Source: Nitrospiraceae bacterium
GTDB taxonomy: Bacteria; Nitrospirota; Nitrospiria; Nitrospirales; UBA2166
NCBI GenBank assembly: GCA_002726235.1
Contig: PBSN01000008.1
Location: 386,635 to 450,634 of the forward strand
DNA: 64,000 nucleotides
Reading direction: 5' to 3'
The notes beneath the pieces were generated by a model that worked only from the letters and a program-made list of their open reading frames with translations, had not been told where the DNA came from and made no database searches. Positions 9,355 to 18,382 of the stretch are shown here, piece by piece. Both the position numbers and the translations under genes were made by a program. How positions within the stretch are numbered: position 1 is the stretch's first letter; each line of letters opens with the position of its first letter.

Positions 9355-9834
9355 CTAACACCCACCAACGGCCACATCTATACTGTGTTCAGTGACCCAT
9401 TTTCCATGCTGATTACACTCCGCAATAACATAAACTGTAGATTCACCAGAATCAATTCGAAGTTGGGTGTACAGATACACTTCGCCATTGTCTGGAGTAA
9501 AACTAAAGGTGCCTTTCCAGATGATTGGATCATGGTAGTCAAGAATTTGCACACTGGTTATGTAATGGTCCTGTTCCATAGGATGGTCCATTGCGACGAT
9601 AATGGGGGCGTTGGCACCATCCTCAACAACATCAGGCATCCGTATCATTGGAATATGCAGCTTCTCAAAAGGAGTTAGGCTCTCTCGGTCACGAGGAAAC
9701 TGAATCAGCTCAGGCAATGTCGACGCGCTCGCCACAGGTCTGCCGAGAAACCCAGATATGCCGAACGCGCCGAGGCTCCCAAACCATGCCCAGAGCATCT
9801 CTCGCCTAGTCAAATTCTTGGCAAATCGAGCCAT
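9355..9834 (-). CDS. soxY: Sulfur-oxidation carrier subunit SoxY, Tat signal, C-terminus ends VGGC
   Basis: Twin-Arg TRREMLWAWFG; DHPMEQDHYITSVQILDYHDPI..GTFSFTPDNGEVYLYTQLRI; ends AVGGC-stop; start at ATG 9834 with upstream GGGGTG. Confidence 0.88.
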   Translation of the reverse strand: MARFAKNLTRREMLWAWFGSLGAFGISGFLGRPVASASTLPELIQFPRDRESLTPFEKLHIPMIRMPDVVEDGANAPIIVAMDHPMEQDHYITSVQILDYHDPIIWKGTFSFTPDNGEVYLYTQLRIDSGESTVYVIAECNQHGKWVTEHSIDVAVGGC

Positions 9835-9898
9835 GGAACGCACCCCATTAAACGAATACTGCCTCACCCATTTATCTCCACAGGTACTAGTAAAATAG

Positions 9899-10729
9899 CT
9901 AGAGCTTCAGATCCCATTTGAGACTTGTTAAGTAAGCATTCACTGCATTGAGTTCATCAGAAGATAAATTGAAACTTGGCATGAAAGTCCGTGGTTTCAT
10001 TTTTTGCGGGTCGGTGAGCCAACTATCCCTCCATTCCGGTCGAATTTTACTTCCCACAAATGTCAGGTCAGGGTAGCCAAAAACACCTCTGGCATCGTCA
10101 TCCTCACCAATGGTGTGGCAGGCTCGACAATCATAGGCATCAGGGGCGGCCAGAGCCTCTCCGATTTTCTCCAACGACTTCCCTGATGAGAGAATTGTGG
10201 CCGGGTCAAAATCAACCTTCAGGGTTTCAAGAAAGGCAATCACATCCGCAACCTCTTGATCACCTGCCCAGTCAAAAACTGGCATCTGAGTCTGTGGAAA
10301 CATTTCCGTGGGATCCCAAATCCAGTTAAACAGCCACTGTTTGCTTCGCCGAGCCGTCACCTGGTTGAGTGTTGGGCCTGTCTCACCCCCAATATATTCA
10401 CCATCTTGCAAGACACTGTGGCATTGAAGACACTGCACACCATCACCCCAGTCCTTTTGGAACAATGCCTCACCGCGCTTTGCATCACCTGCTGGGATCT
10501 CTGCCAATTCTCCTCCAAGCGGACCGGCGGCCGGGGCAAAACGAACCGACGGATGCATATCATCAAACGAAACAACAACTGGCGCCGGCGGTGACGATGA
10601 AGTTGCCTCAGACGTGATTTCTTCAGAATTGGTCGCGCATCCGGCCAACAGAAAGATGCAACCAATCACTAGCGGCACATAGGTTTTCCACGATAACGAT
10701 CGCATTGTTTGCATTTTTGGAATGACCAT
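9899..10729 (-). CDS. Di-haem cytochrome c (SoxX-like class I domains)
   Basis: Two CxxCH motifs (CLQCH, CRACH), lipobox-like LLAGC, repeated GPTL/R..W../MP.F pattern. Confidence 0.88.
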   Translation of the reverse strand: MVIPKMQTMRSLSWKTYVPLVIGCIFLLAGCATNSEEITSEATSSSPPAPVVVSFDDMHPSVRFAPAAGPLGGELAEIPAGDAKRGEALFQKDWGDGVQCLQCHSVLQDGEYIGGETGPTLNQVTARRSKQWLFNWIWDPTEMFPQTQMPVFDWAGDQEVADVIAFLETLKVDFDPATILSSGKSLEKIGEALAAPDAYDCRACHTIGEDDDARGVFGYPDLTFVGSKIRPEWRDSWLTDPQKMKPRTFMPSFNLSSDELNAVNAYLTSLKWDLKL

Positions 10730-10768
10730 TGGTTCCTCCCATTATTAATTGTCTTACTTTCATGAATA

Positions 10769-12103
10769 CTACTGCTTAATGGAAATCGCACTAAAGTAAA
10801 TATCGCTACACTGGACTGGGGGACAGGGCGACAACAATCCAGTATCATGTCGTTGATCCGACCACATGACAAGAAAACGTTTTGACTCACTCACAGCAAG
10901 ACTCGGAAAAAGCTGATCTTCTGACCCTCCATCGTCATCAATCTGAACATTTTTTGTAAACGTTTTCCCTCTGTCACGACTCAGGGAGAAAAAAATATCA
11001 AAATTGTCATATCGCTTGTCCTCCCAAACCACACCAATCGTGCCATCGGAGGTAACTGCGATACTCGGATGAAACTGAAAGGCATCAGAAGAGTCATCGC
11101 TCACCTTAATGTTAAGACCAAATGATTTCCCGCCATCGACACTCTTTCCAAAATAAATATCTGGCTGGCTATTATTTCGAAGATCGTGCCAAGCAATATA
11201 TATATGACCTTTCGCATCAACTGCCAGACTTGGGTTGAATTGGTGCGTCTTCGTTTCATCATCACTGACCATCAGATTGCGACTAAATGACTCGCCGCCA
11301 TCAGTGCTTCTTGCAAAGAAAATATCCGCATTGCCTTTCCGATGATCATGCCACGCAAGAACAATCGTCCCGTCCGGACTCACAGCCAACGTTGGGTAGA
11401 GCTGCCCAGCACTGCCAAATTCGTCAGTGACCTTGACATTGCGGCGAAATGTTCGACCTCCATCCATGCTCTTTGAAAAATAGATGTCGGCCTGCGCACG
11501 TCGATAGTCTTGCCATACAACGTAAATCTCCCCTTTAGTTCCTAAAGCAACCATAGGATGTGTTTGAAACGCAGCTGGTTCAACGTATTCAGGATCTCCA
11601 AATTCATCGACTGCAGGCTCGCGGGTTTCATCATCATTCACCTTGACACTCGCAGTGAAGCCCCCAGTAACACCAAGAGAGATACTACGAGCAAAATAAA
11701 TATCCTGATCTCCATCACGTTCGTCTAGCCAAACGACGTACACATGCCCCTGCGCATCAATGGCTGAGGTTGCTCCATACAAATGAGCCTTATCTGGGAT
11801 ATCATTTACACGAACCGACGGAGCGAACGTCGCTCCATCATCTAGGCTTTGGACAGCAAAGATGTTTGATCGCCCTGCCCGCTCATCCGACCACACCGCC
11901 ACAACAAGCTGTTCATCAGTCTCAAGCTTTCGAGATACCAAGCCTCGTTGACCGGCAGACAGCGTCATTGCGGTGACCTTCCCAACGGGATAATCAGAAA
12001 TCCGCATGTTTGACTGGCCTGCTGTTTGTCCCATCCGACCACTCCCAATCCAAAGGATCACTAGTCCAAGCAGGAGAATAATGAGGAAAAAACCGCGTCG
12101 CAA
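10769..12103 (-). CDS. BNR/Asp-box (sialidase-like) beta-propeller protein
   Basis: About six repeats 'DIYFxxSxDGGxxF...PSLAVxxxGxxxxxWxDxR'. Confidence 0.88.
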   Translation of the reverse strand: MRRGFFLIILLLGLVILWIGSGRMGQTAGQSNMRISDYPVGKVTAMTLSAGQRGLVSRKLETDEQLVVAVWSDERAGRSNIFAVQSLDDGATFAPSVRVNDIPDKAHLYGATSAIDAQGHVYVVWLDERDGDQDIYFARSISLGVTGGFTASVKVNDDETREPAVDEFGDPEYVEPAAFQTHPMVALGTKGEIYVVWQDYRRAQADIYFSKSMDGGRTFRRNVKVTDEFGSAGQLYPTLAVSPDGTIVLAWHDHRKGNADIFFARSTDGGESFSRNLMVSDDETKTHQFNPSLAVDAKGHIYIAWHDLRNNSQPDIYFGKSVDGGKSFGLNIKVSDDSSDAFQFHPSIAVTSDGTIGVVWEDKRYDNFDIFFSLSRDRGKTFTKNVQIDDDGGSEDQLFPSLAVSESKRFLVMWSDQRHDTGLLSPCPPVQCSDIYFSAISIKQ

Positions 12104-12113
12104 TGGTGGACTA

Positions 12114-12830
12114 CTATTTCAAGCTCTCAAGATATGTCGTAATTGCTGTGATAGCATCCTCAGAGAGATTGAAGTCTGGCATAAACGTTCCCTCGATGAT
12201 ATCGTCGGGGTTCCTCAACCAGATATGCTCCCATTCCCGATAAATCTTACTCCCAACATGGGTCAGGTCGGGATACATCGCCCGACCACCTCCAGCCTCC
12301 CCTTCCCCTATTGTATGACAGGCTCGACAATCATAGGCATTGACCAACACTTCTCCTGCCGCAATGTTCGCACCCCCGTGTTGAGTGATAACAGCCGCGA
12401 CATCAGGCGGCGTTGCAGTGGACATAAGAAACGCGGCAATGTCAGCAGATTGTTGTAGGTTTTCCCATGGAAATTGCGGCATCGGCGTCTCTGGATAAAT
12501 CGATCGCGGTTCATTCACAAATTCGAAAAGATGGTCTTCCGACCTGCGCAACCCAACCTCGGTAAGAGTTGGACCGACTCTTCCACCTGCCAACAATTTA
12601 GAACCATCTGGTTGTGCTTCATACAATGCCTCATGGTCAATGATATGACAATTTACGCAAAGGCTCTTCTTATACAGTTCTACACCCTTTACGGGATCTC
12701 CAACCAGCGGTTGCTCCTCCGCAAATCCAATAGTTCCCCCTAGGAACATGCCACTCAACAATACAGCAGCCCCGACATACCATATTCCTGTCCAGCGCAT
12801 GGAATCGTGTTTCTGTTGCTTCATTGCCAC
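12114..12830 (-). CDS. Di-haem cytochrome c, paralogous to 9899..10729
   Basis: CVNCH and CRACH; same YDCRACHTIGE...YPDLTHVGSKI...EW...W L..P block. Confidence 0.88.
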   Translation of the reverse strand: MAMKQQKHDSMRWTGIWYVGAAVLLSGMFLGGTIGFAEEQPLVGDPVKGVELYKKSLCVNCHIIDHEALYEAQPDGSKLLAGGRVGPTLTEVGLRRSEDHLFEFVNEPRSIYPETPMPQFPWENLQQSADIAAFLMSTATPPDVAAVITQHGGANIAAGEVLVNAYDCRACHTIGEGEAGGGRAMYPDLTHVGSKIYREWEHIWLRNPDDIIEGTFMPDFNLSEDAITAITTYLESLK

Positions 12831-12921
12831 CCTCCTCTAGCAAAGAATTAACGACGTACTATCCGCCCAAGTTTAACAACTCACGTACCGTATAATAGCA
12901 AACTCGCTCGCCCAAAGGGAT

Positions 12922-12963
12922 AAAAAAAGGGGGAGAAGATTTCTTCTCCCCCCCCCTTTTTTT
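12922..12963 (-). terminator. Strong intrinsic terminator after the SoxA-like tandem genes
   Basis: AAAAAAAGGGGGAGAAGATTTCTTCTCCCCCCCCCTTTTTTT: 11-bp stem; T-tract on the minus transcript. Confidence 0.8.
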
Positions 12964-12994
12964 CTAGCACTCAGTTGAAACAGGAAACGCGATC

Positions 12995-13639
12995 TTACAT
13001 GGCACCTGCAACCGGACCAGCCGGTAGAATTTTCTTGGCACCTGGTTTCCACTTCTTCCCTTTGCTAAAAGACGAGATATAGTTCGCAAGATCGACTGAG
13101 GCCTGAGTGTTTTGATCAATCCATTGGCCTTTGTTGAACGCCGAAATGCACATATTGTTCATAGCCGGAAGGTTCACCATAAACCCACGACGCGGCCCGC
13201 GTGGCTTCGGAAAGCTTACCGCAGCGCCTTTGAGGGTCGGAATCGACAATTTCGGACGAAACACGAATCCACCGGGTTTAATGACCTCAGTTGTAGCTGC
13301 CCCACCAATTGATCCTCCACCTTCATGACAACTCGCACAACTTTGTCCGGCATTCCCATTACCAAGCGTTGGATCGTGATAGATCTTCTTGCCTCGCTCC
13401 AACGAAGCTTCCATGGTATCTGGGGCGCTATTTTGCATTGCCTTCATTAACTCAGCCACCTCTGCATCCGACAAATACGGATCCGCCATCATTCTGATAT
13501 CTATGGGCTTAGCGTTGGCTAATTTCGCTTCCATTGAATCGGCCCCAATTCCTTTACCGGCACCAGCCGTTGTACCTCCACCTGCACATGACGCGAAAGC
13601 AAACAGAGGTATGGCTAAGAGACTGATATATCGTTTCAT
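12995..13639 (-). CDS. Mono-haem SoxA-like cytochrome c (copy 3)
   Basis: QSCASCHEGGGSIGGA..PTLKGAAVSFPKPRGP...NLPAMNNMCI..ANYISSFSKGKKW. Confidence 0.72.
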   Translation of the reverse strand: MKRYISLLAIPLFAFASCAGGGTTAGAGKGIGADSMEAKLANAKPIDIRMMADPYLSDAEVAELMKAMQNSAPDTMEASLERGKKIYHDPTLGNGNAGQSCASCHEGGGSIGGAATTEVIKPGGFVFRPKLSIPTLKGAAVSFPKPRGPRRGFMVNLPAMNNMCISAFNKGQWIDQNTQASVDLANYISSFSKGKKWKPGAKKILPAGPVAGAM

Positions 13640-13696
13640 TTCATCCTCCCATTGTCAGAGATCCTTAAGAACCTCATACCATTACCACATCTTTGC

Positions 13697-14233
13697 TTAT
13701 GGCAAGGTTGGCTTACCACCCGGCTCATACCGCTTTCCTTTGCTCAAACTGGCAACATAGGACTCAAGATCAATCGCCTGGTGAGAATTTCTGTTTAAAG
13801 GTTTCCCCTTCAAAAATGTCATCAGGCACATGTTGTTCATGCCAGCGAGGTCAGTGACGACCTTCATCGGACCTCGCACGGCCGGAAAATGCGCAGCAGC
13901 ACCCTTCAGGGTAGGAATGGCCACCTGCATGGCCTGTCCTTTCCACTTCATCTCTGTCGCACCCCCAACCGATCCACCACCTTCATGGCAACTCGCACAA
14001 CTTTGCCCAGTGGTGTTATGCCCTAGCTTTGGATCATTGAACATTTTATTACCGGCTTTAACAGAATCCTTTAATGTCACGATGTCCATGTCAGCCATGG
14101 TACCCATCCCAACCATGCCGGTTTCCGGTGACAACAACTTCATCCCCGGAAGAGACGCTGCTCCAGCATACGTAACCACCCCGAGCAATATCGCGACGCT
14201 CCCCAAAAGCAAAATAACTTTTGCCATTTTCAT
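13697..14233 (-). CDS. Mono-haem SoxA-like cytochrome c (copy 2)
   Basis: QSCASCHEGGGSVGGA..PTLKGAAAHFPAVRGP...DLAGMNNMCL..ESYVASLSKGKRY. Confidence 0.72.
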   Translation of the reverse strand: MKMAKVILLLGSVAILLGVVTYAGAASLPGMKLLSPETGMVGMGTMADMDIVTLKDSVKAGNKMFNDPKLGHNTTGQSCASCHEGGGSVGGATEMKWKGQAMQVAIPTLKGAAAHFPAVRGPMKVVTDLAGMNNMCLMTFLKGKPLNRNSHQAIDLESYVASLSKGKRYEPGGKPTLP

Positions 14234-14257
14234 CGCATTCCCCCTTAGGTTGGTAGA

Positions 14258-14827
14258 TTACATCGCCCCAGGAATTGGAGTCGGGACGATCTTTTTTCCG
14301 CCAATTTTATACCGTTTTCCCTTGCTGAGAGACCCTATATAAGTCTGAAGATCGACAGCCGGCCGCATGTTTTTGTTCAACGGCAAGCCCTTCATGAAGG
14401 TCATAATGCACATGTTATTCATGTCCCCAAGATCAGCAATCCGCTTCATCGGACCACGAATAGCGGGGAAATTCACCGCAGCGCCTTTCAAGGTTGGAAT
14501 GGCAACCATCATTTTCATGCCCTTCCAATTCATTTCCGCAGCGCCGCCGACCGATCCACCACCACTATGACAGGTTGCGCAAGACTGGCCCGTCTCGTTC
14601 TTACCCAACTTGGGGTTATTGAACATCTTTTCCCCACGCATTAACGAAGCTTCAAGGGTGTCTGGCTTCATGTTCATCATCATTTCTTTCATCTTCATGA
14701 CTTTCTCTTTCGGGATATATGGGTCCGGCATTGCCCCCTTCATACCCTCGCCGGCTATCGCATACAGCGACACCCCAAAGACTGCAACCGCAATCGCGGC
14801 ACTGATCAAAACTACTTTCTTACTCAT
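14258..14827 (-). CDS. Mono-haem SoxA-like cytochrome c (copy 1)
   Basis: QSCATCHSGGGSVGGA..PTLKGAAVNFPAIRGP...DLGDMNNMCI..QTYIGSLSKGKRY. Confidence 0.72.
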   Translation of the reverse strand: MSKKVVLISAAIAVAVFGVSLYAIAGEGMKGAMPDPYIPKEKVMKMKEMMMNMKPDTLEASLMRGEKMFNNPKLGKNETGQSCATCHSGGGSVGGAAEMNWKGMKMMVAIPTLKGAAVNFPAIRGPMKRIADLGDMNNMCIMTFMKGLPLNKNMRPAVDLQTYIGSLSKGKRYKIGGKKIVPTPIPGAM

Positions 14828-15080
14828 CAGCTGACGTCCTCCCTTCTTGATCCTGAATTAATTGAACACAAATCTCTACCAATTTACGTCACACCAGAGT
14901 GTAGCAACGCTCACGCAACATCATATATCATTAGTGATATAGCACACAAAAGTACCACACGAAATTCAGGCTTGTCAAGAAATGAATATCCTTCCTCAAA
15001 ATTCACAAATCGTTGTGAAATCACTGCTTTTTATCATCTTTTCATCATCGGAAGTATCCATTCTAGGCACTTCTACCAAG

Positions 15081-15111
15081 CTTGAAATGCCGACAATTAC
15101 CACCCAGCAAT
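15081..15111 (+). promoter_or_regulatory. Candidate sigma32-like promoter upstream of the rpoH-like gene
   Basis: CTTGAAA (15081-15087), 15 nt, CCCAGCAAT (15103-15111). Confidence 0.3.
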
Positions 15112-15167
15112 AACAACACCACTTTGCATGTCCATAGCGTTTCCTTTATCATCAGTTATCATCAGTC

Positions 15168-16130
15168 GTGCGCCATCTCGCAAGACATTGGGGACGGTCG
15201 CACCTTTTCCTTTACAGCCCTTATCCTTACTCACAAACAACTAGGCACATCCCATTGAAAGATACGGATACAAGCACCTCTCTTCTCCATTATAGCCCCC
15301 TCCAGCAATACCTTGCAGAGGTGCGCCGATATCCACTTTTGACACGAGAGAAGGAAGCGCGGCTTATCAACGAGTACCGCGAATTTGGAAACCGCGACTC
15401 AGGAATTCAGCTAATTCTAGCAAATTTACGCTTGGTCGTCTCAATTGCCGGTCCCTACGCCCGTCCTGGAATGGAACAGCTTGACCTCATACAAGAAGGC
15501 AATATCGGATTGCTACAAGCCCTCAAACGCTATGACCCGTCAAAGGGCACGCGGTTTGGATCCTATGCGGCATGGTGGATTCGAGCCTATATCTTACGAT
15601 ATGTGGTCGCAAACTTTCGTTTGGTTAAACTTGGAACCACGCAGGATCAGCGAAAGCTCTTCTATAACTTGAAGAAAGAGCGGCAAAAGCTTGAATTGCA
15701 AGGGTTTGTTCCAGACACAAAACTTCTTGCCGACCGCTTGAGCGTGCGCGAGAGGGATATATGGCAAATGGAACAACGTCTCGGAAATCGGGAAATTCCA
15801 CTGCACCAACCACTCGGAAATGATTCCGAGCAGACGCTTCTCGACATCCTCCCTTCCGCAGAAGAGCAGATCGACAAAAAACTTGCGGAAAAGGAACTCA
15901 AGGCGTTGTTTCGGAAAACGTTACGCGAATTTACTGAAACTCTTAACGATCGAGAGCGCTTTATCATGACACATCGCATTCTCTCCGAATCTCCGGTCAC
16001 ACTGGAAGAGCTTGGAAAACGGTTTGGGGTAACAAAAGAAAGGAGCCGCCAATTGCAAAATAGGATTATCGAGAAACTTCGCGACTTTGCAAAAGACAGA
16101 ATTAAGGACTTTGGGCAACTCAGTTTTTAG
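15168..16130 (+). CDS. rpoH: RpoH-like sigma-70 family factor
   Basis: Region 2 ...LDLIQEGNIGLLQALKRYDPSKGTRFGSYAAWWIRAYI; region 4 ...LEELGKRFGVTKERSRQLQNRIIEKLR; real start may be TTG 15255. Confidence 0.82.
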   Translation: MRHLARHWGRSHLFLYSPYPYSQTTRHIPLKDTDTSTSLLHYSPLQQYLAEVRRYPLLTREKEARLINEYREFGNRDSGIQLILANLRLVVSIAGPYARPGMEQLDLIQEGNIGLLQALKRYDPSKGTRFGSYAAWWIRAYILRYVVANFRLVKLGTTQDQRKLFYNLKKERQKLELQGFVPDTKLLADRLSVRERDIWQMEQRLGNREIPLHQPLGNDSEQTLLDILPSAEEQIDKKLAEKELKALFRKTLREFTETLNDRERFIMTHRILSESPVTLEELGKRFGVTKERSRQLQNRIIEKLRDFAKDRIKDFGQLSF

Positions 16131-16145
16131 GGTTTAGCCTACCTC

Positions 16146-16982
16146 TCAGGCACCAGTGAAATCACCATCGCTACCACCAGTTGATGGTCCTTGGGATCCT
16201 AAATAAATCATCCCATTCTCAATGTCATCCTTCACTTGCTGAACCCCAAAGTACATAAATTTTGCTTCGTCAGGACATTCGCGGCACAACAATAAACTCC
16301 GTCTGTCCGTTTTATGATGTCGCTGGTCTTGCTGAATCGTCTCAAGAAATTTTGATTCATCCATCTTGATACGAAGTCCACAAAAGTCGAGTAGCCGCTG
16401 TATTTCACACATTGGATCCTGAAAATAGTCATCATAGAAGGTCACGAACATTGGAATCCCAATGCTATGCCTAAATGCGATGTCCATATACTGCTTCCAA
16501 AGGACCATGCCGGACTGAATAGACCACCCATGCCGAGTTGCAAGTGAGTGAGCAACATCCACAGGATTCCGAATCACTAACACCAGACGCAATGCACTAA
16601 CCACACGTCTCCAAAATGGTAGCGTGAGCGTCGTTCGCGGATCTTTCCATCCCCAATGCAATGCCCCACGACGCCCGTATGCCCGATGGAGGATGGCGAC
16701 GGCCTCTTCCATTAGAAGGGGTATGTCCGACGCTCTTTCCCAGCCATTCTGCCATTGAGAAGGTTTCATCCAAGTGCCTCCTTGGGAAGCCAAAAGACGA
16801 TCGTTAAGATCCATAATTTCTCGATTTTCCCAAAAACCTAAAGGATTGTCGTCTTGGGGATCTAAGAATCGTTCTGGATCACCAAGATCAAGCCCCGCAC
16901 GATTGAGAAGACGAGCCACCATTGATGTTCCACTACGATGCATTCCAATGATGCAAATCGCAGATCCAGCAAGAGGTGTCAT
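16146..16982 (-). CDS. Sulfotransferase family protein
   Basis: IIGMHRSGTSMVARLLNRAG 5' PAPS loop; LVLVIRNPVDVAHSL 3' phosphate motif. Confidence 0.82.
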   Translation of the reverse strand: MTPLAGSAICIIGMHRSGTSMVARLLNRAGLDLGDPERFLDPQDDNPLGFWENREIMDLNDRLLASQGGTWMKPSQWQNGWERASDIPLLMEEAVAILHRAYGRRGALHWGWKDPRTTLTLPFWRRVVSALRLVLVIRNPVDVAHSLATRHGWSIQSGMVLWKQYMDIAFRHSIGIPMFVTFYDDYFQDPMCEIQRLLDFCGLRIKMDESKFLETIQQDQRHHKTDRRSLLLCRECPDEAKFMYFGVQQVKDDIENGMIYLGSQGPSTGGSDGDFTGA

Positions 16983-17014
16983 ATGTCCACGGCCATGGCA
17001 GACAGAATCATCTG

Positions 17015-18334
17015 TTATCGGTTTACCTCTTCACGTGATTCGACCTTCTCCTTCACTCTCACGGAGATGTTGGTCTCCATATAAGCCAAACCGACAAAAC
17101 GCTTCGCACTGTGGACTTGAAAGACAAGAAGGTCTTTTCGCTTGTCCAACATACGAACATGGGTGCCAAGCTTCTCTGTCACACCACAGCTTAGAATATA
17201 GTTTCCTGCGTGAAACTGCGTAAGGATTGAAAAATCAATGGTCAAGACCGTACCTGCTACCTGAGGGTCTAAGGGAAAATCAGCGTTATCAGTGCTGATA
17301 CCGTATACGGCAACACCAACTGGAGTGTGGATTGCCATCCCTACACTCGGCGTTGTGATATCACGATGAAAGGAAATGGTCATTGCGATCGTAACCCAGC
17401 TCCCCCTCTGCACAGCCCGACACGGCATATTTTTGTGATCGTAAAGCTCAACCTCAAGGATCTCTGCAGCACGCGAACCAAACCTATATTCCTCTCCTTC
17501 TAAGGCTGGCTGAAACCCAACATCTTCCAAGCCACGTTCACCATCATCGAGCCAATATGCCCGAGACCCTTGTGTCAACTTCAAACGCTCGACATATTCT
17601 TCTTCCCGGCGAGACAACAACTCCCTATAGGAGTGAAAAACATTTACTGGAGGGCCTGCAGTAAGCATTGTTCCATGATCAAGTAAAATGGCTTCGTCAC
17701 ACACGGTTTGTATCACCTGCGCACTATGCGAAGCCAATACAATCGTTTTCCCATCCCTCTTCGCCTGTTCAAGACGCCGGAAACATCGCCGCTGAAACAT
17801 GCTATCACCAACTTGAAGTGCCTCGTCGAGAATGAAGATATCAGCATCAATGTTTGCCGCAATAGCAAACGCCAGTCTAATGTACATTCCAGATGAGTAG
17901 GTCTTGACCGGTTGATCAAGAAACGTACCAATTTCCGCAAAGTCCACGATCAGATCAAAGCGTTCTTCCATCTCAGCACGATCAATCCCAAGAATAGCGC
18001 CGTTAAGATACACATTGTCGCGTCCAGTAAACTCGGGATCAAACCCTGCGCCCAACGCCAACAAAGCTGCGATTCTTCCCTGAAGCTGGATTGTCCCTGT
18101 TGTAGGTTGCAGAACGCCTGCGAGGAGCTGCAGCAACGTACTTTTTCCTGCTCCGTTTTGTCCAACCAAGCCAATAATTTTGCCCCGTTCGACCTCAAAA
18201 GAAATATCGCGTAACGCCCAATACTCTTCATGATAGCTTCTGCGTCGAATGGAAAACAGTTCACGTAATCGATCCACTGGACGACGATAAAGATTGTAAG
18301 ATTTGGATAAGTTGTGCACGACAACCGTGTTCAT
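17015..18334 (-). CDS. ABC transporter ATP-binding protein with C-terminal carbohydrate-binding-type domain (Wzt-like)
   Basis: GLVGQNGAGKSTLLQLLAGVLQPTTG; YSSGMYIRLAFAIA; long C-terminal extension. Confidence 0.88.
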   Translation of the reverse strand: MNTVVVHNLSKSYNLYRRPVDRLRELFSIRRRSYHEEYWALRDISFEVERGKIIGLVGQNGAGKSTLLQLLAGVLQPTTGTIQLQGRIAALLALGAGFDPEFTGRDNVYLNGAILGIDRAEMEERFDLIVDFAEIGTFLDQPVKTYSSGMYIRLAFAIAANIDADIFILDEALQVGDSMFQRRCFRRLEQAKRDGKTIVLASHSAQVIQTVCDEAILLDHGTMLTAGPPVNVFHSYRELLSRREEEYVERLKLTQGSRAYWLDDGERGLEDVGFQPALEGEEYRFGSRAAEILEVELYDHKNMPCRAVQRGSWVTIAMTISFHRDITTPSVGMAIHTPVGVAVYGISTDNADFPLDPQVAGTVLTIDFSILTQFHAGNYILSCGVTEKLGTHVRMLDKRKDLLVFQVHSAKRFVGLAYMETNISVRVKEKVESREEVNR

Positions 18335-18382
18335 CCGCTTCTCTCACCACACACTGCTGCGACAATCGCAAACTGTTTAGGT

